DNA of 64,000 nucleotides. Source: Torymus aiolomorphi (lineage: Eukaryota; Arthropoda; Insecta; Hymenoptera; Torymidae). Positions within the stretch are counted from its first letter, which is position 1. Every line of letters starts with the position of its first letter. The stretch is from positions 21,131,257-21,195,256 of the forward strand of contig CM070873.1 of the NCBI GenBank assembly GCA_036365515.1, given 5' to 3'. The translations under genes and the position numbers were made by a program. Shown piece by piece: positions 46,878 through 58,194 of this stretch. The notes below the pieces were generated by a model. The model was not told where the DNA came from. It worked only from the letters and a program-made list of their open reading frames with translations, and ran no database searches.

Positions 46878-48600
46878 AACTTTTGTGATCAGCGATATTG
46901 ACCTTATTAAAATCTATTTTATGATTGTAAAAGTTTGCATGTTCGGCTAAAGCCGACGTGGTGTCACCATTCTTAACACTACGCTTGTGTTCATTAATGC
47001 GTAATCGTAATTGTCTACCTGTCTGTCCAATATATGACATTTTACAATCAGCACAATTCACTTTGTAAACTACACCACTTTTTTCAAACTTATCAACATT
47101 ACCCTTACCTAATTTAATGTATTTAGAAAGTTTATTGCATGGTTTTTGTATAACCTTATAACTATTACGAGACAGAATTGATTTTAATTTGTAACTGAGA
47201 TGTTTAACGTATGGGACAACGATGAGCGATTTTTTAGAATCATCTGCAGTATTCGAATCGTTTATGTCAGTTTGTAATTTTTTTGTAAAAGATAACCTAC
47301 GTTGCATACCCTCGTTAATAAATTTTATCGGTTAACCATTCTCAACAAGTAATTGTTTTACAATATTTAAATTTTGTACATGAAATCTACTGTGTGATAA
47401 ATTAATAGCTTTATCAACCAAACTATAAACAATCGCTCTTTTTGTGATAAAGGATGATGCGAATCAAAGTGAACGAATCTACCAGAATAAGTACTTTTTC
47501 TGTACCAATTTGAAATAATTTTATTACCTTCTCTTATTAGAGACATTTCTAAAAAATTGATAGATTTATTCTCTTCATTTTCCATCGTGAATTTCAAATG
47601 TTCATTAAACTCATTAAATTCACATAAACATCGATCTATATAATTTTCCTTAATAATCAATAGACAGTCATCAACATAACGTTTATAGAAAACAACACTA
47701 TTTTTAAGGACATTGAGACAATGAAGTTCTAAATATTCGAGAGCTAACTCTCCAAACCACGGACTAGAACAACCACCTATAGGAGCCCCATGAATTTGTT
47801 TGAAGTACTTGCCATCAAATTTAAAATACGTAGAAGACATAAGAAAAATAACACCATCAAGAAACTCTTGTAAACTTAAATTAATTCTGCACTTTAAATA
47901 TTTCCATTTACGTCTGATCCCCGTAAGCACTAAATCAATATTTATGTTAGTAAATAATGAAACAACGTCAAAAGAAACTAATCTACAATTATCGGGTACG
48001 TTAATTTTTGAGACAGAATCTAATAATTCGTAACTATTTTTAAGTGAGGATTTAGGTTTCGGCAAATACTTTATAAAAAACGTAGAAATAGCTTTATCAA
48101 GTTTATACGTTGGCGAGTTAACCGTCGAAACAATAATTCTGATTGGCAAATCTTTTTTATGGATCTTTATTAAGCCATATGCACGCGCTAGATCTGTATT
48201 GTTATTGTTTGTTTTCAAAATGTCAAAGCTAGAATCAAGGTCACAAACGCCACGATTAATCCACTTTTTTATTAATAAATCTACTGACTTTTTTAGAATG
48301 TTAAGTGGACTTTTGGGAAGTTGCTTATAATATTTATGATCCGAGAGAACTTCAAGGACTTTTTTATTATAATTTTCCCTGTCAATTGCAATCGTAACAT
48401 TTCCCTTGTCAGCTTTAGTAAATAATATATTTTTGTTATCTTTAACAAATTTGTCAGTAGCTGAAATTTTACTCATAATAACTGCATCTGTATGTGACAA
48501 ATGTAATTTCTTTTTTGCAAAGGAATTTACACCGTTAACTAACTCACCACGTAATTTATTAGATATAATATAACAATCCAAATTTTTAAGAATTTGAAAA
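46878..48600 (-). pseudogene. Penelope-like element 2: RT and GIY-YIG of the minus copy
   Basis: On the minus strand from 48,581: KADKGNVTIAI, YGLIKIHKKDLPIRIIVS, GAPIGGCSSPWFGE and the catalytic FYKRYVDDCLL of the RT, then after a frame break near 47,340 the GIY-YIG nuclease (VVYKVNCADC, YIGQTGRQ). Order and spacing match the element at the window start. The 5' end is truncated at about 48,600, where it meets an inverted second copy. The 3' end continues beyond the TTAT insertion at 43.3 kb. One frame break and the insertion make it dead. Confidence 0.9.
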
Positions 48601-48619
48601 TATATGCTCTGACTCGGAT

Positions 48620-49452
48620 TTATTTCAAATTGGTACAGAAAAAGTACTTATTCTGGTAGATTCGTTCACTTTGATTCGCATCATCCTTTATCACAAAAAA
48701 GAGCGATTGTTTATAGTTTGGTTGATAAAGCTATTAATTTATCACACAGTAGATTTAATGTACAAAATTTAAATATTGTAAAACAATTACTTGTTGAGAA
48801 TGGTTATCCGTTAAAATTTATTAACGAGGGTATACAACGTAGGTTATCTTTTACAAAAAAATTACAAACTGACATAAACGATTCGAATACTGCAGATGAT
48901 TCTAAAAAATTGCTCATCGTTATCCCATACGTTAAACATCTCAGTTACAAATAAAAATCAATTCTGTCTCGTAATAGTTATAAGGTTATACAAAAACCAT
49001 GCAATAAACTTTCTAAATACATTAAATTAGGTAAGGATAATGTTGATAAGTTTGAAAAAAGTGGTGTAGTTTACAAAGTGAATTGTGCTGATTGTAAAAT
49101 GTCATATATTGGACAGACAGGTAGACAATTACGATTACGCATTAATGAACACAAGCGTAGTGTTAAGAATGGTGACACCACGTCGGCTTTAGCCAAACAT
49201 GCAAACTTTTACAATCATAAAATAGATTTTAATAAGGTCAATGTAGCTGATCACGAAAGTTATAAGAATAAAAGATTGTTTTCTGAGATTTTACACATTT
49301 ATAGTACCAATAATAATATGAATAGACAGTTTGATACTATGAAACTAAAAAATTGTTATAAATCGACATTCGACATTGTTAATAGATCAACCAACATTCG
49401 TAACAAACCTAACAAATTCATAAATTCTCGTCGGTTACGTAACAGAGAGTAG
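48620..49452 (+). pseudogene. Penelope-like element 2: inverted partial copy (late RT and GIY-YIG)
   Basis: Starts within the RT after the catalytic motif (WYRKSTYSGRFVHFDSHHPL in a broken frame) and runs through VDKAINLSHSRFNVQNLNIV, then a stop near 48,952, then the nuclease (CADCKMSYIGQTGRQ) to its natural end. The DNA is about as close to the minus copy as recent paralogues. It meets that copy head-to-head with almost no spacer, a pattern common for Penelope-like insertions. Confidence 0.88.
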
Positions 49453-50080
49453 TTTTTCATTGATGGGCACTGCGTTACTAAGTCAATTTCCTTACTAAAT
49501 TTCTATCCCCACTACTTTATTCCGTATAAATAGCCCCGGAGATGCCCGTAACTCTTATTGTCTCTTTTGAACAGTGAGATTACATCATCCTGGGTAAAAC
49601 AGTTTTTGACGTTATGACTAAACGACTGATTTGTAATATGTAAGTTTTTTGAATTTTCATGCCTTTTTTCTTATTTTTTCTTATTTTGGGTTTTTTCTTT
49701 AGTACAATTTAATTTTTCTAAATATTCTCATTATACAGGTATTGCTTTACAAATGTTGGTGATGTATTAAAAATCTATTGTAAAAAGAAAAACTGTTTGA
49801 CACGCGGAGTCCACGCAATGGCCGCTTTATAAATTTGTAAATTGATATACCACCTCAAATGATAAGGGAAAAGAAAGTTTTTTCTTTAATGTGACAAGAA
49901 ATTTTATAATTGCCGTTATGTTTAATATTTTTTGTATGTTCATTGTATTTAGCCTTGATAAGGGGAGTTAATTATATTCCCGAAACGTCGGTGTATCAAT
50001 AAATTTATGATGCTCGAAAGGATCTATGGTGTACGAATTCATTACATCCTCAATAAAAATTATATTATATTATGTTATAG
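49453..50080 (+). other. 3' untranslated tail of the inverted Penelope copy
   Basis: Matches the inverse of 42.66-43.13 kb up to about 49,935 and then adds the hammerhead-like motif and an A/T-rich end. The tail gives way near 50,080 to the right long inverted arm of the host element. Confidence 0.75.
49953..49990 (+). ncRNA. Hammerhead-like core in Penelope 2 tail
   Basis: CTTGATAAG replaces the usual CTGATGAG. A stem GGGA (49963-49966) with TCCC (49978-49981) follows, then a canonical GAAACGTC. The GAAA side is kept and the CUGAUGA side is altered, so activity is doubtful. The position in the tail matches the motif at 2.2 kb. Confidence 0.5.
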
Positions 50081-50084
50081 ATCT

Positions 50085-51385
50085 CTAGATATTAAAACCA
50101 TTGAATTATTGCGGTTGCAACCGCGTTGATGAGCGTGTCAGATTGCACGTCAGATAGACCGAGCGGGCAGAACACAGCAGTTGCGGTTTTCGCAATAATT
50201 TCGCCCCCTTACAACCTAGAGATGTAAAACTTTGCAGAGAACTTCTTTAACTATTAAACTTTAATAGTAAATTGTTTGATTTTGTCAAATTTATTTAAAA
50301 ATGTTTAAAATTCGTAGCGGAAATTTTCTAAATAGTAAATATCTATAATTTTGAGTTTCTATATTTAGCGATAAAAGTTGTGTTAAAATTTTTCGTTTTG
50401 ATCAAACATAGCTATTTAGTATTCAAGTTTAGTAGTTCAAAAGGCCCTCTGTCGAGTTTTAGATCTCTATAGGTTATAAGGGTACAAAATAGTTGGGAAA
50501 ATCGCAATTGCATTCATGAGCGCGCCAGACTGCAGGTCAGGCAGACCGAGCGCGCGGTAACACCAGTTGCGATTTTTGTAACCATTTTGCACCTTCGTAA
50601 CTTAGAGATCTAAAACTTGGCAGAGAGCTTCTTTAACTATTAAACTTCAATACTAAACAGTTAGATTATGGCAAATCGAAATTTCGTAACACAACTTTTG
50701 TCGTGGAAGATAAAAATTTGTGATTGTGACCTTTTGTTATTAAAAAATTGCCATTGCATTTTGCAAATATTTGAAGATATTTTAATACGCTTATGATTCG
50801 CGGATAGCCTTCAAGAATCTTTCCTCAAAATTTCAAAGCAATCGGTTCAATGGGAAGGAAATGGCAGCGAGTTTAAACAAAAAAAAATTTGCGTCGAGAA
50901 ATTTCAATAAATTTCAAAAAATTATAACTCTGTTAATTTTCACTTTTTAATAGTAGTTGAAAGGACATTTTCATCATGAAATAATGTATATTTTTAGAAA
51001 AAAAAATACTCCGATAGCAAAAAACAATATTTTGTAAATTATTTAAATAATTGCATTTTAAACAATTTGCACAAATTTGATCGTAAAGAGACTTGAATAT
51101 TTGGATTCTACGGATCAAAATACATAAGGAAGCATAGTGGTTCCCATGATTTTACAGTTGTGTGCGGAAAGAAATGGTTCAAGATTACTTGAACGAAAGT
51201 GGCTGATTTGGCCTCGGATTGTAGGGCGAAACACCGTGCAGACACGATCGAGAGCGATGCGCGTCGCTTGCAACGCAGCGCGCGCACGGTGGAGAGACGC
51301 TCGGGCACAGCCGACAGTCCGTCCATCTATTAACATCAAATACGCGTGCGCACACTTTCATACACAGGGCGCGCGCGATGGCGTA
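50085..51385. repeat. Right long inverted arm, inner part
   Basis: Inverse of 35.55-36.45 kb with clear divergence and internal duplicated units. The innermost part starts TAGATCTCTAGATATTAAAA. The GC-rich part is cut at GATGGCGTA by the CACTGAG element. The arm continues after that insertion. Confidence 0.8.
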
Positions 51386-52388
51386 CACTGAGAAAAATGT
51401 TGTAGTCAATTTTATTATAACTGTAATAAAAATTACTATAAAGTATAGGAAGGGTGAGACAAATACACTTTATGCTGCATTTTTATTATAATTGTATGAA
51501 TAATTACAAAATTTCTTGTAATTTTTATGACAGTTGTTGATTAGAAAGTATTACGAAATAAAAGAAAAATTGCTATACACATAGCAAAAATTGTGATATA
51601 ATAAAATTTAAAATATATGCTTTTAATTTTTATTAGAATAGAATATAAATTTTATTTTGTAGCGTTTAAATTTTATTTTGTAGTGTATAAATTTTATTTT
51701 GTAGCGTATTAAAAATTACTATAAACATAGTAAGAAGTGCCACATTCAAAAATTGCTACAGGCCATAAGAAAGTTTGCTATTCAACATAGTAAAAATTGC
51801 TACAACATTAGTACTTTCTGCGCAGATCAAGGCGCCCACGTGTCTGATTGAGGTTATGTTTCTACGGGAATTTCACTTTGTCTTGCTTTTAAGTTTACAA
51901 AACATTCAAAACCTTACTTCAATTATTTTATTTTTATATTATGCACATTAATGATAAGTTTCTTTGTGTTATCAAAGTTATTTATTGTCATTATTTAATA
52001 TTATCTGAAATTTTCTTGAAATCGATGGTTTGGCATGTACAAGTTCCAAAATTTTACACTCAAGAATCCTATTTGGGTAAGTGGTTAGCGCGTTCGATGG
52101 CCGCGGTGAAGGTTGCAGGTTCGATCCCAACGCTCGTAAAAAAAATATTTTTATTTCTCATTTTAATTTATTTTCACATTAAATATTGTATGATTAGAGT
52201 CTGAAAATAGTTCTGAAAACAGGAAGAACGAGAAAAAATTTAATTTTTTGAAATTTAAGGTCATTCATAAAAATTACTATGTTGCATAGCAAAAATTGTT
52301 ATAATTTCGATTTGTCTCTCCGTTCCTACAAAATATAGTAATTTTTCTTATGTTTATAATAAATTTTACTACAACATTTCTCTCAGTG
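51386..52388. mobile_element. 1-kb CACTGAG-ended TIR element with internal pol III-type boxes
   Basis: Ends CACTGAGAAAAATGTTGTAG and an almost exact inverse, with TIRs of about 55 bp. TA is present on both sides (51384-51385 and 52389-52390), and the other arm (35.55 kb) shows the empty site GCGTAGCG, which fixes a 2-bp TA duplication. There is no transposase. Repeated TAAATTTTATTTTGTAG-like words fill the middle. A tRNA-like stretch lies at 52.07-52.14 kb. A CMC- or mariner-type origin is possible. Confidence 0.85.
52072..52140 (+). tRNA. tRNA-like sequence (pseudo), A and B boxes intact
   Basis: TGGTTAGCGCG (52082-52092) matches the A box and GGTTCGATCCC (52118-52128) the B box of tRNA promoters, at typical spacing. 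The acceptor and T stems do not pair properly, so it is not a working tRNA. It lies inside the CACTGAG element and is followed by a T/A-rich run that could stop pol III. Confidence 0.6.
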
Positions 52389-52390
52389 TA

Positions 52391-52514
52391 GCGTTGGCTC
52401 TGAGCGCGAACGGTACACAAGCGTTCGGACACTTCGGACTTCTCTCCGTGCATGTTGCACATGAGAGAGGGAGAGAGAGTGGGAGCGCGAGAGAGTAGGG
52501 AGATACAGGAGAGA
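52391..52514. repeat. Right long inverted arm, outer part
   Basis: GGCTCTGAGCGCGAACGGT and GGACTTCTCTCCGTG correspond to the inverse of 35.48-35.55 kb. Beyond about 52,455 the match fades into GA-rich sequence. Confidence 0.65.
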
Positions 52515-53105
52515 ATTCGCCTTGTTAAGACCAGCGTCAGCGCCCCTCACGACAAAATCTGAACTGCTTATTGAAGGATAAACACAGCTATTTAGCATGA
52601 GCGGTATATGAAGAAAAGTTTATTTAATTAAGAAATAAAATAAATAGGGATGGTATGAACGTCGAAAAGTTTTTTACTGATTTATCCGATATTGTAAAAT
52701 ATATTGGCAATCACACAAGGCGTTATGTGAAAGGCGAGAGAGTTTATAAGGCAAATCGCATGATATTTTCTAGGTTAGCCAAAGAAAATACTGATTGCTC
52801 AGCAGAGTTAGTAGCACTGTGCAACACAGTTCTTTGGCTAACCTATAAAATATTATGTGATTTGCCTTATAAACTCTCTCTCGCCTTCCACATACGGCCT
52901 TCGTGCCATTGCTAATATATCTGATAATATCAGACAAATCAATAAATGATTTTAAGACGTTCATCGGATCACAACTTATTTTATTTTTTAATTAAATAAT
53001 CTTTGGTTCGTATACCGCTCATGCTAATCAGCAGTGTTTATCCTTTAATAAGCAGTTCGAATTTTGGCCGCGAGGGGCGCTGACGCTGGTCTTAACAAGG
53101 CGAAT
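52515..53105. repeat. Palindrome with ~275-bp arms
   Basis: ATTCGCCTTGTTAAGACCAG at the left has its inverse at the right end. The arms run to TTAGCCAAAGAA and its inverse around a 43-base loop. The arms differ by many substitutions and small gaps. Short frames on both strands are mirror artefacts. It carries no gene. Confidence 0.85.
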
Positions 53106-53276
53106 AGCCGTAGAGTCGCGCGTAGTACTGAGCGAGAGTGGGAGGGAGAGAGTAGCGGCCGTACAGTGGCCATACATATGAGAGAGGAAGATAGTGCGAG
53201 TATAGGTGCGAACAGCCATGTAGCCGTGCAGCGCGCACTACACGGAGAAAAGTAGGCAGCATCGCACAGTGGTCCC
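53106..53276. other. GC-rich remnant resembling the outer inverted arms
   Basis: GAGTGGGAGGGAGAGAGTAG and CGCGCACTACACGGAGAAAAG resemble GA-rich and CTCCGTG parts of the 35.4 and 52.4 kb arms. Probably a further partial copy. Confidence 0.4.
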
Positions 53277-53819
53277 AAATCCACCTTTACTGGTATTTTG
53301 CCCGCTTCAAGCGAATTTTTCACGGATCAAAGTGATTCAAGCGGGATATTAAAGCTTTTATAATTTAGAATTAGAAGCCACTACACACAAGGGTGGCAAC
53401 CAGCCCTATTTATTATTAAACAACCCCTAAACTTATATAGAAATTTTACATTTTAGAAAGTAAGTATTTTTACATTTTACAAAGTATCTCCTGTAACCGA
53501 AAACATTAATTATGAATATACATATATATTATATACATATATTATATATATATGTGTGTGTGTATGTGTGAATGTGTGTTATAAATATAACATATATTAT
53601 AAATTAAACACTGACAGCAAACAACATATAGGTTTCGGTATAAGTTTAGAGGTTATTTAATAATAAATAGGGGTGGTTACCACCCTTGTGTGTAGTGGCT
53701 TTTAATTTTATATTATAAAAGCTTTAATATCCCGCTTGAATGACTTTGATCCGTGAAAAATTCGCTTGAAGCGGGCAAAATACCAGTAAAAGTGGATTTG
53801 GGGCCACTGTGCGTCGGTC
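53277..53819. mobile_element. Foldback element CAGTGG...CCACTG, ~165-bp arms
   Basis: CAGTGGTCCCAAATCCACCT at the left has a near inverse at the right. The arms include TTGCCCGCTTCAAGCGAAT and CACACAAGGGTGGCAACCA with their inverses. The middle has AT and GT dinucleotide runs. Inversion extends 4 bases outside (CGCA/TGCG), so the exact ends and duplication remain unclear. It has no transposase. Confidence 0.75.
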
Positions 53820-54375
53820 GCTGTGTTGGCAATCCGCGCGCTCGACTGCTACCCCCGTCAGCACGCAGCAGCCTGCCGGCAGCGCCGTACACTGTGACGT
53901 GCGCCGTGACAACTATCACGCTACACGATGCGGACCATGGTCACCGTGTATTCTAGTGACCGCCTCGGGATTTGGCGTAGATGCGTACACACTCGATGAT
54001 TCTGAACTGCACCGAATGGCTACCTTCAGAGTACGGTGAGCGAGAACAGCAGTATGCGGGTAATTTCAGAGTAGTCGAGCGAGCACAGCGAGCAGAAACT
54101 ATAGAGTGAGTGGAGGCTAGGTCACTTGGAATATTTACATTAGTTTATTCTGTATGCACGTGTAAGGAGTTTATCAAAGAATTTTCTTATTAGGTATTTC
54201 ATGAAACAAGATGGAGAAAATGTATTTCTACATTTATCAGATAAATATAAACATTTCTTTTTCTTTCCTTTTCTGTTAAATATAAAGAAAATCGATTCTT
54301 TGTGTTCTTTTTGTATACATGTTTGAGTTTATTTATATATTTGCGGTTATTTGGTAATAATTTTATTACCCATCA
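53820..54375. other. GC-rich then AT-rich unassigned stretch
   Basis: The first 300 bases are GC-rich and contain GGTGAGCGAG, a possible splice donor near 54,035. They could be a promoter or first exon, but no downstream exon is supported. The rest is AT-rich with nothing visible. Confidence 0.35.
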
Positions 54376-54628
54376 GCGTACGACAGTAAGTATGACGAAA
54401 TAGCCGGGGGACGCAATGTCCACTCAAATAGGGCAGCTAAGTAGACGGGCGACAGTATGCAAAAGATTATTCAAAAAATTTTGAAACCCAAGTAGCCGGT
54501 GGACGGGAGGTCGACGCATATAAAGGACTTACGCAAACTTGCGACGTATAAGCAAGATGATTATTTACAAAATTTTTAAAGTGAAATAGCCGGGGGACAT
54601 GAGGTCCAAGTAAATAATGGAATTACGT
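54376..54628. repeat. Tandem ~93-bp repeat, left block
   Basis: Units carry GCGACAGTAAG-like starts, ATTATTTAAAAAATT, AAGTAGCCGG(G/T)GGAC and GGTCCACG. The same repeat resumes at 56.89 kb on the far side of the TIR element, which therefore inserted into the array. Confidence 0.75.
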
Positions 54629-56009
54629 AAGGTAAAGTCTCCAAATGCGGGACAAATTAAAAATGGGACCGAAATCGGGACAGCAGTAAAATAATTACTA
54701 TAAAATGTTAATAGGGTAACGGCATTACTTTGTTAGCATTATTTGTGATACTATGTATGCACGTCAATTTTGTCTTAATTTACTTTTTTAATTGATTGCA
54801 AACGGCATCCAAACTTTTCGAGGTTATATTTCAGTAGCGTGAGAAGTCAAATCTTTGTCCAATTTTAGGCGCCTCATAGTTCCCGAAACCCGAAAGCGGA
54901 ACACATTTAAAAGTATTGTCCTGACATAGGGTTCGTGTAACGTCCCGATTTAGGTCTCAGCTCGACATAGAGTCTCCGGGAATAGCAGTCGTACACGTAA
55001 TGTTTTTTTAGTCTTACTTATTTATTAGAAAAAAGTATTTAAATAGGTTTATTTTTGTATAGATTAGTAAGATAGATTGTGTATCAATGATTAGATTAAA
55101 AAGTTTTTAAAAATGTTGGTTGTCGGTTCTGAAAACACCGTTTGTATATGGTTGTAGGGTGACTTCACTAGTGAATGAACAAATAAGGAAATTGTAATTT
55201 TTGTTATTCAATTAAGAGTCTTAAAAATGGGTTAAAAGTAAAAATATGTTTTAATTAGTATTTTAAAATCTTCAAACATTACGTCAGTGACAAAATTTTA
55301 GATAAAGAATATAAAAGTAGAAATTTTGTTTAAAAGAAATCTGTAAATATCTCCTAAAAACCAGTAAATGAACACACGGTGCTAGTGACTAAACACTTTG
55401 AAACCAGTGAATGAACACTCACTTTGTATGCATTTATGTAAGTTCAGTAACTGTAATTGTACAATCTGAATATTGACAGTTGACACCAGGATGATAATGA
55501 TACACTTTATGTATTAAAACTAAACATTAAATATTAAATATTATTGATTTTTCATATAGTACTGAATGAGGTGCGAATAACATTCATTCACTGTGTTGTC
55601 GGGATAAGACTCGCGGCCTAGCAAAGAAGTGTTCGTTCGTTCACTAGATTCCGGAGTATAAAATGAACCAATATTGGAACACCTAAATTATATTTAAATA
55701 ATTAACTTTATTCTTAAAAATAATGTCGAATCGTCAACTAATAAGTATGAAACTTCATTTAGACGTAAGACGTAAGATTTTAGCACAAAAACTTTCGATT
55801 TTAAAAAATCTTCAGCACACAGTGCATCTGTGTCACCCTTATAGTGAATGGCGTATATTTAATTCTCATCACGATATCGCAATATTAATCATTTTTTTTT
55901 TCATCCAAGGCAATTCATTTCATAGCCTGTACAATATATAAAATGAAAAGAAATTTCACTAAAATTTCAAAATCATGATTATATTTGATACACAAAATGT
56001 ACAATTAAA

Positions 56010-56283
56010 AAATGAATTTAGGCGGCAAATAATCGGGCAAGGATAAAGAAGGTAACTTACTTAAGGTAACTACCTTATCAAACACCTTATACTTGTTTCA
56101 ATACTTTTATAGAAAAGTTCTTTTTGAAACAGTGTGTATAAAGTATTTTTTTAGGAAAATTACATTGGGAAGGGTAGGTAAAGGTAAAGGATGAAAAAAC
56201 GAGAATGAAAAAATAACGGCTCAGATCGGGTTCGAACCGACAACCTTCTGCATACCGAGCAGCTGCGCTACTATTATTTGCCG
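56010..56283 (-). mobile_element. tRNA-derived SINE-like repeat, minus copy
   Basis: On the minus strand a tRNA-like head with B box GGTTCGAACCC (inverse of 56228-56238) is followed by TTATTTTTTCATTCTCG, CATCCTTTACC and a body matching the plus copy. It ends in GCCGCCTAAATTCATTTTTT. The head is shortened at its 5' side relative to the partner. Confidence 0.6.
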
Positions 56284-56439
56284 CGATTATTTGCCGCCTA
56301 AATTCATTTTTTAATTAAACATTAATCCTCGGGTGTATTCAATTTTCAAAATATTAAATTGTCTGTTCGGTTGAAATAACGCAGACGGAGGGATTTGTGG
56401 ATAAACATAGATTGAGAACGAGAAGTAGCGGTTAGGATT

Positions 56440-56765
56440 GGGCAAGGATCGGCGTCCCAGTGGCGCAAGTGTAGCGCAACTACCCGGTATGCAGAAGGTT
56501 GTCGGTTCGAACCCGATCTGGGCCGTTATTTTTTCGTTCTCGTTTTTTCATCCTTTACCTTTACTTACCCTTCCCAATGTAATTTTCCTAAAAAAATACT
56601 TTACACACATTGTTTCAAGACGAACTTTTCTATAAAAGTATTGAAACAAGTATAAGGTGTTTGATAAGGTAGTTTACCTTCCTTATTCTTGCCCGATTAT
56701 TTGCCGCCTAAATTCATTTTTTAATTAAACATTAATCCTCGGGCGTATTCAATTTTGAAAATACA
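56440..56765 (+). mobile_element. tRNA-derived SINE-like repeat, plus copy
   Basis: The head has A box TGGCGCAAGTG (56461-56471) and B box GGTTCGAACCC (56504-56514). The T arm GTCGG/CCGAT can form 5 bp around TTCGAAC. The body matches the minus copy in inverse orientation. TTGCCGCCTAAATTCATTTT with about 50 further bases occurs both here and directly after the minus copy. Confidence 0.65.
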
Positions 56766-56884
56766 AAATGTACAAATTTTACAATTCTAAATATTGTATC
56801 AAAATGTTCATTCACTGGTGAGTGTTCCAATACTGGTGTAGTCACCCTACTCGGAATGTGTCCTGCTTTCGAATACTTTACCTT

Positions 56885-57110
56885 GGACGTGCGACAGTAA
56901 GCAAGGCGATTATTTAAAAAATTATTAAACCCAAGTAGTCAGAGGACTGAAGGTGGACGCATATAAGGGAGTTACGTAGATGTGCGGTAATAAGCGAGGC
57001 AATTATTTGAAAAATTCCTCAACCTAAATAGCCGGGAATGCAAGGTCCACGTAAATAAGGGAATTACGTACACGTGCGACCATAAGCAAAACGATTATTA
57101 TTATTTTAGG
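56885..57110. repeat. Tandem ~93-bp repeat, right block
   Basis: Continues the array of 54.38-54.63 kb with GTGCGACAGTAAGC, AACCCAAGTAGTC and AAGGGA(G/A)TTACGTA words, about 2.3 units. Confidence 0.75.
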
Positions 57111-57119
57111 TTTCTAAAA

Positions 57120-57121
<2 letters not shown>

Positions 57122-57207
<86 letters not shown>
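57122..57207. repeat. (TA)n microsatellite
   Basis: A run of about 43 TA units separates the tandem block from AT-rich sequence. Confidence 0.96.
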
Positions 57208-57212
<5 letters not shown>

Positions 57213-57519
57213 TTGATTTGACGAATTTCATTAAAATTGGTAACTTCAAACATCAAAATAAATATACCTTTTACAAAACTCGTTATAATACTAATTTTTT
57301 CTTAGAAGTATACTATTTTGAGAGTACAACCCCTAAAGAATTTTTGCTCTATTTTAAAAATTCAAATTTTGGTGAATATTTTTAGAAAAAGTCGCATTTC
57401 TCAAAAAAAAAAAAAAAAAAAAATCCTATTGGTTTTTTAACATAACAAAATCTAAAAAGTCAAAAAAAACTATTGAAATAGAAAAAAGAGGCGTTAAACT
57501 AAATTCAGGTTCAGGGTTT
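57208..57519. other. AT-rich, gene-free
   Basis: Contains a run of A and words common in insect repeats (AAAAGTCGCATTTCTC). Nothing further is supported. Confidence 0.35.
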
Positions 57520-57632
57520 AACTCGATACATGAACGACAACGCAAATGGTAGCCGTTTTTCTGCCTGGGGTCCAGTAGACCCCGTGTGACCATTATGATA
57601 TTGGACGGAGGTGTGACCATTACGGGTTAAAT
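57520..57632 (-). mobile_element. piggyBac-like terminal fragment
   Basis: Read on the minus strand, TTAA (57629-57632) is followed by CCCGTAATGGTCACACC, then a second TAATGGTCACAC and GGGGTCTACTGGACCCC, a small hairpin. A TTAA target next to a CCC start and a subterminal repeat is the piggyBac pattern. The opposite end is not recognised. Confidence 0.4.
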
Positions 57633-58081
57633 AACCAATATCGTCAGCTTACAAATATTTTAAAATATACCTTGTATATCGTTTTTAAAACCGATTATCA
57701 TGCTTTTTGTATCTTACATCATAACGTAAACAATTGCTGCAAACTGCTTTAGCCAGACTGCTTTCTCAAAGAGAAAGGGCGTGCATTCCGGTGTTGGTAC
57801 GATATGTTATCCCGAAGATTGTTTTATTTATTCAGCCAGAGTACAAATATACTAGTGTTATAAGATCAACATTTATTGCAATAGGTGAACAAAATTATTT
57901 CTTATAGAAATGACATTAAAATTAAAATGATAAATCCGAAACTCAACTTGCTCAACTTCAAAAGTACCTAATACCATACTTACAAATAGTCCGATATTTT
58001 TAAAGTTACAAGGCCAATAATGTAAAAATTCTCTTTGAGAAAGTAAAAGACAATCGTGCACGTCAATTTTATACTTACAGC
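57633..58081. other. Gene-free spacer
   Basis: AT-rich. The minus-strand frame that crosses it continues from the exon-like block upstream of it but has intron-like composition here. Confidence 0.35.
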
Positions 58082-58194
58082 GAGTTAATTCCTCCAAAAA
58101 ATACATGTGGGCCCCAACGCAGTCCATCATGGCGCGGCGCTGCGCAGTCCTTATACGCCTTCTTACGAACCTCCCGGCTCGACGGCTTGTACCT
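58082..58194 (-). CDS. Exon-like GC-rich block, unknown product
   Basis: On the minus strand a TTAAATTAG acceptor-like site leads into a 113-base GC-rich block that ends at GTAAGTAT, a strong donor. Two of three frames are open; one includes RRAMMDCVGAHMYFLEELT. Its composition is far from the AT-rich surroundings. No family is recognised, so it could be a host exon or a captured fragment. Confidence 0.35.

Larger units (their letters stand above)
54629..56884. mobile_element. TIR element GGTAAAGT...ACTTTACC, 2.26 kb, no transposase seen
   Basis: The left end GGTAAAGTCTCCAAATGCGG and the inverse right end GGTAAAGTATTCGAAAGCAG share 8 perfect bases and most of the next 20. AGTGAATGAACA/TGTTCATTCACT words also recur in inverse order inside. 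It splits a 93-bp tandem array. It contains a pair of tRNA-derived repeats. The short frame at 55,723-55,941 shows no motif. Confidence 0.55.

Noticed and set aside
51108..51391. Shared frame MDGLSAVPE in both inverted arms as a conserved gene
   Set aside because: The arms are copies of each other, several overlapping frames are equally shared, and no domain is present.
56451..56524. Functional tRNA gene
   Set aside because: The A and B boxes and T arm are good, but the acceptor and anticodon stems do not fold as a tRNA and it heads a repeated SINE-like body.
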